Shown here in pieces: positions 29,026-37,465 of a DNA stretch of 64,000 nucleotides (positions are counted from its first letter, which is position 1; each line of letters starts with the position of its first letter). The translations under genes were made by a program, and so were the position numbers. The stretch covers positions 744,001 through 808,000 of the forward strand of contig CP126743.1 in the NCBI GenBank assembly GCA_036287865.1, read 5' to 3'. The notes beneath the pieces are model-generated. The model saw only the letters and a program-made list of their open reading frames with translations, was not told the DNA's origin and did no database searches. The stretch is from Fluviibacter phosphoraccumulans_A. Lineage in GTDB: Bacteria > Pseudomonadota > Gammaproteobacteria > Burkholderiales > Rhodocyclaceae.

Positions 29026-29649
29026 TCAGCGTGGGCTAATCGCTAGCCGGATGGCGGCCATTGCAAAGACGCTAGCAAAGATAATTCGGGCGACCTTTTG
29101 TCCCGTGCGTGAGCCCGAAAAATGATGAGCAATCCCAGATGAGGCAAGCACGTAAAACACATCGAAGATGGCGCCCAGGGCAACGAGAATAGTGCCAAAG
29201 AATAGATATTGCTCGAATAGGTTGCCCGTTGGTGTAATGAATTGCGGCAGCAGAAGGGCGCAAAACATTAATGCTTTGGGATTTAAAAGGTTAGTCAGGA
29301 ATCCTTGCCTCAGGGCACGAACGCTTAGCTGGTGATGGGCCATTAGGGTTGCACCGTTTGCTTTTGGCGTGCGTAGAAGTCGCCAGGCAAGCCAGCATAG
29401 ATAGGCAGCACCCACCCACCGGACGGCATCAAACAGCAGGGGATGTGCGATGAACAGGGCAGCCAAACCCAGGGCTGCCAGCGTTACGTGAAGTGCGCGC
29501 GACAACGCGAGACCAACCGCCACCATGAGTCCGTTATATCGACCCCCAAAAGCAGAGGTAGATAAAATAAGCGCCATATCAGGGCCGGGCAGCAGGTAGA
29601 CAGCAACCAGCGCGGCGATAAAAACGTAAATATCAGAAGATGCAATCAT
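29026..29649 (-). CDS. LysE/RhtB family amino acid exporter
   Basis: Membrane protein of 207 residues with five to six hydrophobic segments. The family signature LLPGPDMALILSTSAFGGR comes after the first, and the mid-protein LLNPKALMFCALLLPQF is typical of RhtB-type exporters. The family exports lysine, threonine, homoserine or related compounds; substrate cannot be told. It is the last gene of a minus-strand run with the ThiF-type gene, 12 bp apart, and converges on ribD. Confidence 0.88.
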   Translation of the reverse strand: MIASSDIYVFIAALVAVYLLPGPDMALILSTSAFGGRYNGLMVAVGLALSRALHVTLAALGLAALFIAHPLLFDAVRWVGAAYLCWLAWRLLRTPKANGATLMAHHQLSVRALRQGFLTNLLNPKALMFCALLLPQFITPTGNLFEQYLFFGTILVALGAIFDVFYVLASSGIAHHFSGSRTGQKVARIIFASVFAMAAIRLAISPR

Positions 29650-29661
29650 CTGTGATACCTA

Positions 29662-30405
29662 TCAGTCGTTACAGGCAGGGCATGCAGGGTCGGGCTGCAC
29701 GAGAGCCGAAGACCAGACCCCGGATAAGGCATCGTATCGTTGCAGCAATCCAGAGGCAGGCGTGCCAAAACTGGTAAGAAGCTTGATGGCTTCTACGGCC
29801 TGCATGCAGCCGATTACACCCGTGATTGGCGCTAGAATGCCGGTGGTAGCACAACGTAGATCGTCGTCAGCGCTGTCTTCCGGGTAGAGGCAAGCGTAGC
29901 AGGGCGCATCAGTCTGCCGCGGATTCATCACAAACAGTTGCCCGGTGAGCTTGATGGCAGCCCCCGAGATGAGCGGGGTTTGGGTAGTCAGACAGGCACG
30001 ATTCAGCGCATAGCGCGTGGTGAAGTTATCGCTGCAATCCAGCACGACATCGGCTTCAGCGACGGCGTTAATTAAGGCGTTACCCTCGAGTCTGGGCAAC
30101 AGAAGAACCTCGCACTCAGAGTTAACCGTGTGCAGGGCTTCAGCGGCACTCTGGGTCTTACATTGGCCAATCCGGGATTCGGTATGCAGAGTCTGGCGTT
30201 GGAGACTACTGAGGTCAACCGTGTCGCCATCGGCAATGCTGAGGGTGCCTACACCGGCGCTGGCCAGATAAATCGCTGCTGGCGAACTAAGACCGCCGGC
30301 CCCAATAATGAGCACATGGCTGGCCAGGAGCTTCTCCTGGCCTTCAATGCCGATTTCATCGACCAGAATATGCAGGCTATAGCGCAGCAGTTGCTGGTCG
30401 TTCAT
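29662..30405 (-). CDS. ThiF/MoeB/HesA-type adenylyltransferase
   Basis: E1-like enzyme of 247 residues that adenylates the C-terminus of a small sulfur-carrier protein (MoaD or ThiS). The nucleotide-binding GAGGLSSPAAIYLASAGVG is near residue 35, then IADGDTVDLSSLQRQ. Zinc cysteines are in CYAC and the C-terminal CPAC, and RCATTGILAPITGVIG is conserved. Whether it serves molybdopterin or thiamine cannot be told. The ATG at 30405 is close behind the ctpA stop, so coupled translation is likely. Confidence 0.85.
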   Translation of the reverse strand: MNDQQLLRYSLHILVDEIGIEGQEKLLASHVLIIGAGGLSSPAAIYLASAGVGTLSIADGDTVDLSSLQRQTLHTESRIGQCKTQSAAEALHTVNSECEVLLLPRLEGNALINAVAEADVVLDCSDNFTTRYALNRACLTTQTPLISGAAIKLTGQLFVMNPRQTDAPCYACLYPEDSADDDLRCATTGILAPITGVIGCMQAVEAIKLLTSFGTPASGLLQRYDALSGVWSSALVQPDPACPACND

Positions 30406-30411
30406 CACGGC

Positions 30412-31923
30412 TTACTGGGCAGGTTTGGCCGTCTTATCACCAGCCGCAGCAGCATCCGTGGTTGCTTTTGCCTCCTTGCTTACGGGTGCCGGCGGTTTAC
30501 CGCCGAGGCGTTTGATGGCTTCAACAAACTGACGGTCTTTAGCCGTTGTGTAGTCTGCAATGGCAAGACCCGGGTCGTTGTCCTCATCCTTGGCGCTGTT
30601 CTTACCGTTTTTGCCACTGGGCTTATCCGTATCCGGTTTGTTGTTCTTGGCTGCTTTATCGTTCTCGTTGATCAAGTGACCACCCAGATCGGCTTCGCGT
30701 AGGCCGTTTTTCTTGGCGCCGGGGACTTCTTCTACTTCAACATCCGGTTCGATACCCTTGGCCTGAATCGAGCGACCTTTCGGTGTGTAATAGCGTGCGG
30801 TAGTGATTTTGATGGCGGTATTGCCCGGCAACGGCAGCACGGTCTGAACCGAACCCTTACCAAAGGTCTGGGTGCCGAGTACGGTAGCGCGCTTGTAATC
30901 CTGAAGCGCGCCGGCCACGATTTCTGAGGCCGAAGCCGAGCCGCCGTTTACGAGCACAATCATTGGTACGGTTTTAATGCCGTTGGGTAGATTGCGCAGT
31001 TCATCTTCGCGGCCATGCTGATAGTCCTCTGGTTTGGTATAGAACTTATGCTTGGCGTCTGGGGCGCGGCCATCGGTAGAAACCACCAGCTCATCGGCGG
31101 GGAGGAAAACGGCAGAGACGCCAACGGCGGCATTGAGCAGGCCGCCCGGGTCATTCCGCAGATCAAGAATCAGACCCTTGAGCGGGCCGTTCTTATAAAG
31201 TTGGTTGACGGCATTGACCAAAGCGCTCGTGGTGTTTTCCTGGAACTGGGTTATGCGCACATAACCGTAGCCCGGTTCGAGCATTTTGAATTTGACCGAC
31301 TGAACCTTGATGACTTCGCGTGTGAGCGTCACGATCAGAGGCTTGGTTGCGCCTTTTCGTGCAATCGTCAGGGTCACTTGCGTCTTAGGTTTGCCGCGTA
31401 GCTTTTTAACGGCTTCGTTCAGTGTCAGACCCTTGACCGAGGTGTCGTCGATCTTGGCGATCAGGTCGCCGGTTTTTAGGCCTGCGCGGGCAGCAGGTGT
31501 GTCTTCAATCGGCGCAATGACTTTAACAAAGCCATCTTCCATGCCCACTTCAATGCCCAGGCCGCCGAATTCACCATGTGTGCCAACCTGGAGCTCTTTG
31601 AAGGCTTCTGCATCGAGGTACGTGGAATGCGGGTCCAGATTGGAGACCATGCCGGAGATGGCATTGTTGATGAGCTTTTTATCCTCAATCGGTTCTACGT
31701 AGCCTTGTTTGATGGCATTAAAGACTTCGGCAAACGTACGCAAATCCTGGATCGGCAGGCCAGCCGTCTGACTAGGTGTTGCCGCTTTTTCGGCAAAAGC
31801 GGGTAACTGCAATGCAATAAGGACGCCTGCCATCACGCCCACCAGACCCACGCTGGCCGTGCGCATCCAACCGGGCTTGGCCTGTTTGGATGTGGGATCG
31901 GTCGGAGGGATCTGGCTAGGCAT
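30412..31923 (-). CDS. ctpA: Carboxy-terminal processing protease (S41)
   Basis: Periplasmic tail-specific serine protease of 503 residues. It has an N-terminal membrane segment (about 20-42), a PDZ domain (about 100-180, with LGIEVGMEDGFVKVI), and a catalytic domain with the serine of GSASASEIVAGAL and the lysine of TFGKGSVQTVLPLPG. A low-complexity Lys/Asp/Asn tail follows about residue 420. ATG 31923 is chosen, with AGGAA upstream; the longer frame would start inside gpmA. A gpmA-ctpA-ThiF order is common in betaproteobacteria. Confidence 0.93.
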   Translation of the reverse strand: MPSQIPPTDPTSKQAKPGWMRTASVGLVGVMAGVLIALQLPAFAEKAATPSQTAGLPIQDLRTFAEVFNAIKQGYVEPIEDKKLINNAISGMVSNLDPHSTYLDAEAFKELQVGTHGEFGGLGIEVGMEDGFVKVIAPIEDTPAARAGLKTGDLIAKIDDTSVKGLTLNEAVKKLRGKPKTQVTLTIARKGATKPLIVTLTREVIKVQSVKFKMLEPGYGYVRITQFQENTTSALVNAVNQLYKNGPLKGLILDLRNDPGGLLNAAVGVSAVFLPADELVVSTDGRAPDAKHKFYTKPEDYQHGREDELRNLPNGIKTVPMIVLVNGGSASASEIVAGALQDYKRATVLGTQTFGKGSVQTVLPLPGNTAIKITTARYYTPKGRSIQAKGIEPDVEVEEVPGAKKNGLREADLGGHLINENDKAAKNNKPDTDKPSGKNGKNSAKDEDNDPGLAIADYTTAKDRQFVEAIKRLGGKPPAPVSKEAKATTDAAAAGDKTAKPAQ

Positions 31924-31957
31924 GTTGGCGGTTCCTGTTGTCGTCAAAAGACGGCGA

Positions 31958-32719
31958 TTATTTCTTGGCAGCTTGCTGTTCAACGGCAGCAGCAGCGGCA
32001 GCAGCCGTTTCTTGGTCGCCCAGGTAGTAGCTACGGATTGGCTTGAGCGTTTCATCATCAAGCTCGTAGACCAGCGGGATGCCCGTTGGAATGTTCAGTT
32101 CAACGATGTCGGCATCTGAAATGTTGTCCAGATATTTGACCAGCGCGCGGATCGAATTGCCGTGAGCCGCGACGATGACGCTCTTGCCGGACTTAACGGC
32201 TGGCGCAATCGTGCTTTCCCAGAATGGGACGAAGCGGGCGACGGTGTCTTTCAGGCATTCGGTCATGGGCAGCTCTTTTTCGGTCAGGCCCGAGAAAGAT
32301 TCGCCATAGCGGGCGTCGAAACGCGGATGGCGTGGGTCGTCGAATTCCAGTGCAGGAGGTGACGTGTCGTAGCTACGACGCCAGACCAACACCTGATCGT
32401 CACCATATTTGGCAGCGGTTTCAGCTTTATTCAGACCCTGCAGCGCACCATAGTGACGTTCATTCAGGCGCCAGTTGCGTTGGATCGGAATCCAGAGGCG
32501 GTCTATTTCTTCGAGCGCAAGCCACAATGTACGCATCGCGCGCTTAAGTACCGATGAGTAAGCCTGGTCAAATTCGAAACCAGCTTCTTTCATCAAGCGA
32601 CCCGCTTGCTTGGCCTCTTCGATGCCTTTTTCGGTCAGATCGACATCGGTCCAACCCGTGAAACGGTTTTCTTTATTCCACGAAGATTCGCCGTGGCGGA
32701 GCAGCACAATTTTTTTCAT
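31958..32719 (-). CDS. gpmA: 2,3-bisphosphoglycerate-dependent phosphoglycerate mutase
   Basis: Glycolytic interconversion of 3- and 2-phosphoglycerate through a phosphohistidine. The RHG motif is at residues 8-10, followed by FTGWTDVDLTEKG, ERHYGALQGLNK and AAHGNSIRALVK. The 253 residues include a poly-Ala tail (about 240-250) from a repetitive GCT/GCC codon run. It is divergent from the rhodanese gene. Confidence 0.97.
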   Translation of the reverse strand: MKKIVLLRHGESSWNKENRFTGWTDVDLTEKGIEEAKQAGRLMKEAGFEFDQAYSSVLKRAMRTLWLALEEIDRLWIPIQRNWRLNERHYGALQGLNKAETAAKYGDDQVLVWRRSYDTSPPALEFDDPRHPRFDARYGESFSGLTEKELPMTECLKDTVARFVPFWESTIAPAVKSGKSVIVAAHGNSIRALVKYLDNISDADIVELNIPTGIPLVYELDDETLKPIRSYYLGDQETAAAAAAAVEQQAAKK

Positions 32720-32830
32720 AGGGATAATTTTCCATTCATCCGGTATAACTGAACCAGTCCGCTATTCTATAATGCCGGAGGCGCTGACTCTAGGTGCTTA
32801 GTCCTTGACTTTGAATTTTCTGGAAAAAAC

Positions 32831-33256
32831 ATGAATTTCTTTCTTCAGCCAACAAATCTCGGCCTTTTGGCGATTGCGGTGATTTCAGGTGCGCTGCTGG
32901 TGCGCCAGGTGGTTCAGCCCGGCGGCAAAAATGTGTCGCCTCAGGCAGCGATTGCCCTGACAGACAAAGAGGGCGGCGTCTTGATCGATGTTCGCGAAGA
33001 ACATGAAATTGCGGTCGGACACATTCAAGGCAGCCAGTTCATTCCGCTCAAAGAGTTGCCTAACCAGCTGACTAAATTGGAAAAATACCGAAAAAAACCG
33101 GTGGTGGTTTGTGCAGCCGGACAACGTTCTGCGGCAGCCTGTCGTTTGCTGAGCAATGCGGGATTTGAAGATGTGTGCCAGATCGAGGGCGGCATTCAGG
33201 CTTGGGAAAAGGCTGGTTTGCCACTTAAGCGGGGTAAAGCCCCTGCTAAGGCTTAA
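32831..33256 (+). CDS. Membrane-anchored rhodanese-like sulfurtransferase
   Basis: Protein of 141 residues with one N-terminal membrane segment (about 10-28) and a rhodanese domain. The active-site loop VVVCAAGQRSAAA has cysteine at residue 94; LIDVREEHEIAVGHIQGS is the CH2A-like block. The role is probably sulfur transfer or thiol chemistry at the inner membrane. It starts a rhodanese-grxC-secB-gpsA run. A TATAAT lies at 32768-32773 but its -35 is weak. Confidence 0.9.
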   Translation: MNFFLQPTNLGLLAIAVISGALLVRQVVQPGGKNVSPQAAIALTDKEGGVLIDVREEHEIAVGHIQGSQFIPLKELPNQLTKLEKYRKKPVVVCAAGQRSAAACRLLSNAGFEDVCQIEGGIQAWEKAGLPLKRGKAPAKA

Positions 33257-33264
33257 GGTACGCT

Positions 33265-33519
33265 ATGCCTCAAGTATTGATGTATTGCACAGCGGTTTGC
33301 CCGTTTTGCGTTCGCGCTGAGCAGTTGCTGAACAGCAAAGGGGTCACCGAGATTGAAAAAATCCGGATTGATCTTAATCCGGAAGAGCGTGACGCGATGA
33401 TGGCGCGGACTAATCGTCGGACTGTTCCACAGATTTATATCGGCGACATGCACGTGGGCGGATTTGATGATCTGGCTGCGTTGGATCGGGCTGGTGGCCT
33501 GGATCCCCTACTTAAATAA
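33265..33519 (+). CDS. grxC: Glutaredoxin 3
   Basis: Small thiol-disulfide oxidoreductase, 84 residues, with the dithiol active site CPFC at 12-15, the TVPQIYIGD cis-proline loop and GGFDDLAALD glutathione-contact segment. It lies 8 bp after the rhodanese gene and 29 bp before secB, an order found throughout betaproteobacteria. Confidence 0.95.
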   Translation: MPQVLMYCTAVCPFCVRAEQLLNSKGVTEIEKIRIDLNPEERDAMMARTNRRTVPQIYIGDMHVGGFDDLAALDRAGGLDPLLK

Positions 33520-33548
33520 TTTCTCATTTTCTGACAAGGATTTTCATT

Positions 33549-34052
33549 ATGGTCGATAACGAGCAGAGCACTGAAGCACAAGCGGTAGATCAACAGGCAC
33601 CGGCACAACCGATGTTTGCCATCGAGAAGTTGTATGTACGGGATATGTCGCTCGAAGTGCCTGGTGGTGCAGAAGTGTTCCTGCAACAGCAAGCGCCAGA
33701 GGTTGGTGTTCAGTTCAAGACCGCCTTTACGCAACTGAGTGCCGATGCGTTTGAAGGCATTCTGCAAGTCACTGTTACCGCTAAGGCAGAGAACAAGGTT
33801 TACTTTCTGATCGAATTGCAACAGGCGGGTATTTTCCGCGTTTCGGGCATCCCTGAAGAGGCGCTGCGTCCATTCCTTGGTTCGGCCATTCCAAATGTGC
33901 TGTTCCCTTATGCACGCGAAGCGGTTTCGGATGCGTCCACGCGTGCTGGCTTCCCGCCAGTGGTGCTGCAACCGGTAAACTTTGATGCCAAGGCAGAAGC
34001 CGAGCAGCAGCCAGCAGCTGGTGAAGTTGAAGCGCCGGCAACTGTTCAGTAA
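33549..34052 (+). CDS. secB: Protein-export chaperone SecB
   Basis: Tetrameric cytosolic chaperone that keeps precursors unfolded and delivers them to SecA. The 167 residues have the core from FAIEKLYVRDMSLEVPGGAE through LFPYAREAVSDASTRAGFPP and end in an acidic, Ala-rich tail. AAGGA sits 10 nt before the ATG. It is 21 bp upstream of gpsA, the common secB-gpsA pair. Confidence 0.96.
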   Translation: MVDNEQSTEAQAVDQQAPAQPMFAIEKLYVRDMSLEVPGGAEVFLQQQAPEVGVQFKTAFTQLSADAFEGILQVTVTAKAENKVYFLIELQQAGIFRVSGIPEEALRPFLGSAIPNVLFPYAREAVSDASTRAGFPPVVLQPVNFDAKAEAEQQPAAGEVEAPATVQ

Positions 34053-34073
34053 TTGATCCACCAGGAAAAGCCC

Positions 34074-35084
34074 ATGAACCAGGCCACCAGAACGAAACTC
34101 CAGATAGGCGTGCTCGCTGCAGGCGCCTGGGGGACCGCGCTGGCGGCTAATTGGGCACAGCGACACCAGGTAACCATCTGGGCGCGCGAAGCTGAAGTGG
34201 TCGAAAGCATTAATGAAACGCATATCAACAAACGTTTCTTGCCGAACATTGCGTTGCCAGTGGCATTGCGAGTGACAGTTGATCTAGCCACGCTGCAAGG
34301 TTCTGATGTGCTGGTGCTGGCAACGCCGGTAGCGGGTTTGCGCAGTACGCTCGTGGCGTTGCAGGCGCTGTATGCGGATCAGCCTTTGCCGCCGCTGGTG
34401 TGGGTATGTAAAGGCTTTGAGCCACAAACAGGGTTGTTGCCACATCAGGTGGTCCGCGATGTGCTTGGCGATGTGCCAGCCGCTGCACTATCCGGCCCGA
34501 GTTTTGCACAGGAAGTAGCTAAGGGCTTGCCAACGGCCGTAACGCTCGGGTCGGCCAATCTGGGCCTGGCAGAGCAGCTGGCAGACTGGCTGCATACATC
34601 GAACCTACGTCTTTATGCGTCAGGTGATGTCGTTGGTGTAGAGGTTGGTGGCGCTGTTAAAAACGTTTTAGCGATTGCGACTGGTATCTCGGATGGACTA
34701 TCTCTGGGACACAATGCCCGTGCGGCGCTGATGACGCGTGGCTTGGCTGAAATCGCGCGGTTGTGTGAGCGTTTGGGCGGTCAGCGTGAAACGTTGATGG
34801 GTCTGGCCGGTCTGGGCGATCTGATTCTGACTTGTACGGGTGATTTGTCGCGTAACCGTCAGGTAGGCTTGGCGCTGGGTTCAGGTAAAACCCTACAAGA
34901 AACACTTGATGCCTTGGGGCATGTGGCTGAAGGCGTGGGCACGGCGCGGGAGGTAGCGCTCTTATCCGTTGAGCTATCGATGGATATGCCTATCGCGCGT
35001 GCGGTTGCCGCCGTGATTGCGGGTGAACTGGCGGCAAAAGATGCAGTAACCCAACTGATGAGTCGGGCACAGCGCGCCGAATAA
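34074..35084 (+). CDS. gpsA: Glycerol-3-phosphate dehydrogenase [NAD(P)+]
   Basis: Makes sn-glycerol 3-phosphate from dihydroxyacetone phosphate for phospholipid synthesis. The 336 residues carry the catalytic lysine block VGGAVKNVLAIATGISDG and the GLGDLILTC segment. The dinucleotide-binding loop reads AAGAWG at residues 15-20, so the first glycine of GxGxxG is alanine (codon GCT at 34116-34118; one base from GGT). ATG 34074 has AGGA upstream and is preferred to the TTG-type start at 34053. Confidence 0.95.
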   Translation: MNQATRTKLQIGVLAAGAWGTALAANWAQRHQVTIWAREAEVVESINETHINKRFLPNIALPVALRVTVDLATLQGSDVLVLATPVAGLRSTLVALQALYADQPLPPLVWVCKGFEPQTGLLPHQVVRDVLGDVPAAALSGPSFAQEVAKGLPTAVTLGSANLGLAEQLADWLHTSNLRLYASGDVVGVEVGGAVKNVLAIATGISDGLSLGHNARAALMTRGLAEIARLCERLGGQRETLMGLAGLGDLILTCTGDLSRNRQVGLALGSGKTLQETLDALGHVAEGVGTAREVALLSVELSMDMPIARAVAAVIAGELAAKDAVTQLMSRAQRAE

Positions 35085-35104
35085 GCTGTTTTTAAAACCG
35101 GTGT

Positions 35105-35608
35105 TTAAATGGCGCCGATAAAGCCGTTCTGGCGCCACATTTCAAATACGACAATCGATGCCGAATTGGCTAGATTCAAACTGCGGATATCTTGGCGCAT
35201 CGGTATGCGTAGCCGGTGGTTGTTGTCAAAAGTTGCCAGAATTTCCGGGGGGAGACCTTTGGTTTCGCAGCCAAGAACAATGACATCATCCGGCTGAAAT
35301 TTAACCTCATGGTAAGGTCGACTACCTTTTGTCGTCATGGCAAAAAATCGGCGTGGAGATTCTTCAGGTTGATTATCGTTAAGTTTTTTCAGGCAGCTTT
35401 TCCAATCGTCATACACCTGTAGGAATGCCTGATCGTGATAATCCAGTCCGGCACGGCATAACGAGCGATCATCGACGTCAAAGCCCAGCGGGCGTACCAG
35501 ATGAAGTTCGAAACCGGTTGCAGCAGAAAAGCGGATGAGATTGCCGGTATTGGGTGGAATTTCCGGGTGAACCAGGACGATGGCGGGGCGGCGTTGAGTA
35601 GGTGTCAT
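35105..35608 (-). CDS. trmL: tRNA (cytidine/uridine-34-2'-O)-methyltransferase
   Basis: SPOUT-class methyltransferase modifying the wobble base of tRNA-Leu. The 167 residues align throughout with the family: PEIPPNTGNLIRFSAATGF, RAGLDYHDQ, the knot segment LGCETKGLPPEIL and RSLNLANSASIVVFEMW. It converges on gpsA with 20 bp between stops and lies 6 bp after comF. Confidence 0.94.
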   Translation of the reverse strand: MTPTQRRPAIVLVHPEIPPNTGNLIRFSAATGFELHLVRPLGFDVDDRSLCRAGLDYHDQAFLQVYDDWKSCLKKLNDNQPEESPRRFFAMTTKGSRPYHEVKFQPDDVIVLGCETKGLPPEILATFDNNHRLRIPMRQDIRSLNLANSASIVVFEMWRQNGFIGAI

Positions 35609-35614
35609 ATCTGT

Positions 35615-36419
35615 TTAATTAAGGCGGCCCGGTTCGGGTGTGCGGGCAATCACGGCGACATCAACGCGGCGGCCGCCGGCGTGTCGTAGTGCTTCGGCGC
35701 AGGCCGAAAGGCTTGCGCCGGTTGTCAGCACATCACCAATGAGCAGAATCCTGGTATCCGGAAGGGGGTTGGGGCAGGCAAATGCCCCGCGCAGATTGGA
35801 CCAGCGTTCATGACGATGCAGGCCAGCCTGTGGCGCGGTATCGTAAATACGGATCAGGCTATTGGAAGACCAGGGTATGTCGAGATAACTGGAGAGATGC
35901 CGCGCAATTTCGGCAGCCTGGTTGAAGCCGCGTGCTTTAAGATGGTTTGTATGGAGTGGCATGGGGATAATCAGGTCAGGTTGCTCAACGCCAGGTTTCA
36001 TCTCCCATCGGTTTTTAAGTGCCTGCGCCAGGCGCTGGCTAAAAAAACCGGCCAGGTAAAGATGGTGCCCGTACTTGAAATCCTGGATCAGGGCATCGAC
36101 TGGAAAGCTATAAGACCAGGCAGCGACTGCAGTGTCGAAAGCCGGGGAGTGATGCGCACAATCTGGGCAGGCGATCTGCATGCCGATTGAATTTGACTGA
36201 GCGGCAGTGCGCAGCGTGGGCACTGAAGCTCACTGGGAACAGGTAAATCAGCCGTGCAGGCGGCGCACACAGGCGCGTTAGCACTGGCCAGGGGCCGCAG
36301 AGCATGCAGTTCTGTGGAAGCAGCAGGCGCCCCAGAACCTCGCCAGCTGCTCTAAATGCGTGACGCAGGCGATGTGCCAGAGATTCGGAAGGGGTCGTGG
36401 GCAAGGGGGCTTCGTTCAA
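35615..36419 (-). pseudogene. comF: comF-like phosphoribosyltransferase gene with two frameshifts
   Basis: ComF is needed for natural transformation in several bacteria. The N-terminal zinc part starts at ATG 36419 and reads to LLPQNCMLCGP. The frame then shifts within a run of four C (plus-strand ggggcc, 36291-36296) to APVCAACTADLPVPSELQCP, then shifts again at an AAA (plus-strand 36192-36194) to IGMQIACPDC. The last frame runs intact through the PRPP loop ILLIGDVLTTGASLSACAEAL to 35615. Both shifts are repaired by adding one base to a homopolymer. Either a true pseudogene or two undercalled runs; the phosphoribosyltransferase part alone could start at 36223. Confidence 0.8.
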
Positions 36420-36460
36420 CGCAGGATTTAGGGGTAATTCAGCTAGGTTTGGGTGCTTCG

Positions 36461-36474
36461 GGCATAATTATGCC
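36461..36474. promoter_or_regulatory. 14-bp palindrome before bioB
   Basis: GGCATAATTATGCC is a perfect palindrome 37 bp before the bioB ATG, between divergent comF and bioB. It includes CATAAT, a possible -10, so a bound protein could block transcription. It does not match the BirA or BioR operator consensus that I know. A short hairpin CCTCT-AATTG-AGAGG (36491-36505) sits over the ribosome binding site. Confidence 0.35.
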
Positions 36475-36511
36475 TTTATTTAGCAATCTACCTCTAATTG
36501 AGAGGTTTCCT

Positions 36512-37465
36512 ATGCAAACAGAGACGATCCCCCTGAATTTTGTACCGCCACGCGCCAAAAAAACGCGGCTAACCAAGCCGTCAACGGCACTGGACGTTGG
36601 TCGACCGACGCAGTGCTGGCGCTGGTTGAAATGCCTTTCATGGCGCTATTGGCTAAAGCACATGCAGTGCATGCAGAACACTTCGATGAAAACGCTGTGC
36701 AGCGTTTGACCTTGCTCACAATCAGCGCGCTACGACATCAATCTGGAACGCGAAGCGTTGTTATCTATGGATGAGGTGATTGCTGCAGCGAAAGCTGCTA
36801 AAGCGGCAAGCTCGTCGCGCTTCTGCATGGGCGCCGCCTGGCGTGGCCCAAAGGATAAGGACCTCGATAAGGTTGTCGATATGGTGCAGGAAGTTAAGGC
36901 ACTGGGCCTGGAAACCTGTGTCACGCTCGGTATGCTGAAACCGGGGCAGGCTGAAAAGTTGGTGACAGCAAGCCTAGACTACCACAACCATAATCTGGAT
37001 ACCGATGCCGAATTTTACGGTGAGGTCATTAGTACACACACCCATGAAGATCGTCTCGATACCCTGGACCAGGTGCGTCAGGCAGGTATTCATGTGTGCT
37101 CGGGTGGCATTGTCGGTATGGGCGAAAATCGTAAAAACCGTGCCGCATTGATTGCGCAACTGGCGAACCTTGATCCGGTACCCATTAATAATCTGGTGCC
37201 GATTCCCGGTACGCCGATGGCCGGTGTTGATCCGGTCGATGGTATCGAGTTCGTACGCATGATCGCCGCCGCCCGTATTACGATGCCGACGTCTTGGGTC
37301 CGCCTGTCGGCTGGTCGTCAGGAAATGTCGGATGAGTTGCAAGCACTGTGCTTCTTTGCCGGCGCTAATTCGATTTTTTACGGCGAACAATTACTCACGA
37401 CGGGAAACCCAGACACATCGCGTAATCAGAAATTGTTTGCCACGCTGGGCTTGAAGGGCGTCTGA
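36512..37465 (+). pseudogene. bioB: Biotin synthase gene, radical-SAM motif deleted
   Basis: BioB inserts sulfur into dethiobiotin. The N-terminus MQTETIPLNFVPPRAKK is typical, but the frame breaks in a run of seven A (36557-36563). With one more A it continues to WSTDAVLALVEMPF and LTLLT. At 36719-36723 the sequence jumps straight to SARYDINLEREALLSMDEV in another frame. The segment between these in every BioB, with the CxxxCxxC ligands of the radical-SAM cluster, is missing. The rest (FCMGAAWRGP, GGIVGMGE, FFAGANSIFYG) is intact to 37465. Even without the frameshifts the product could not hold the SAM cluster. Confidence 0.88.
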
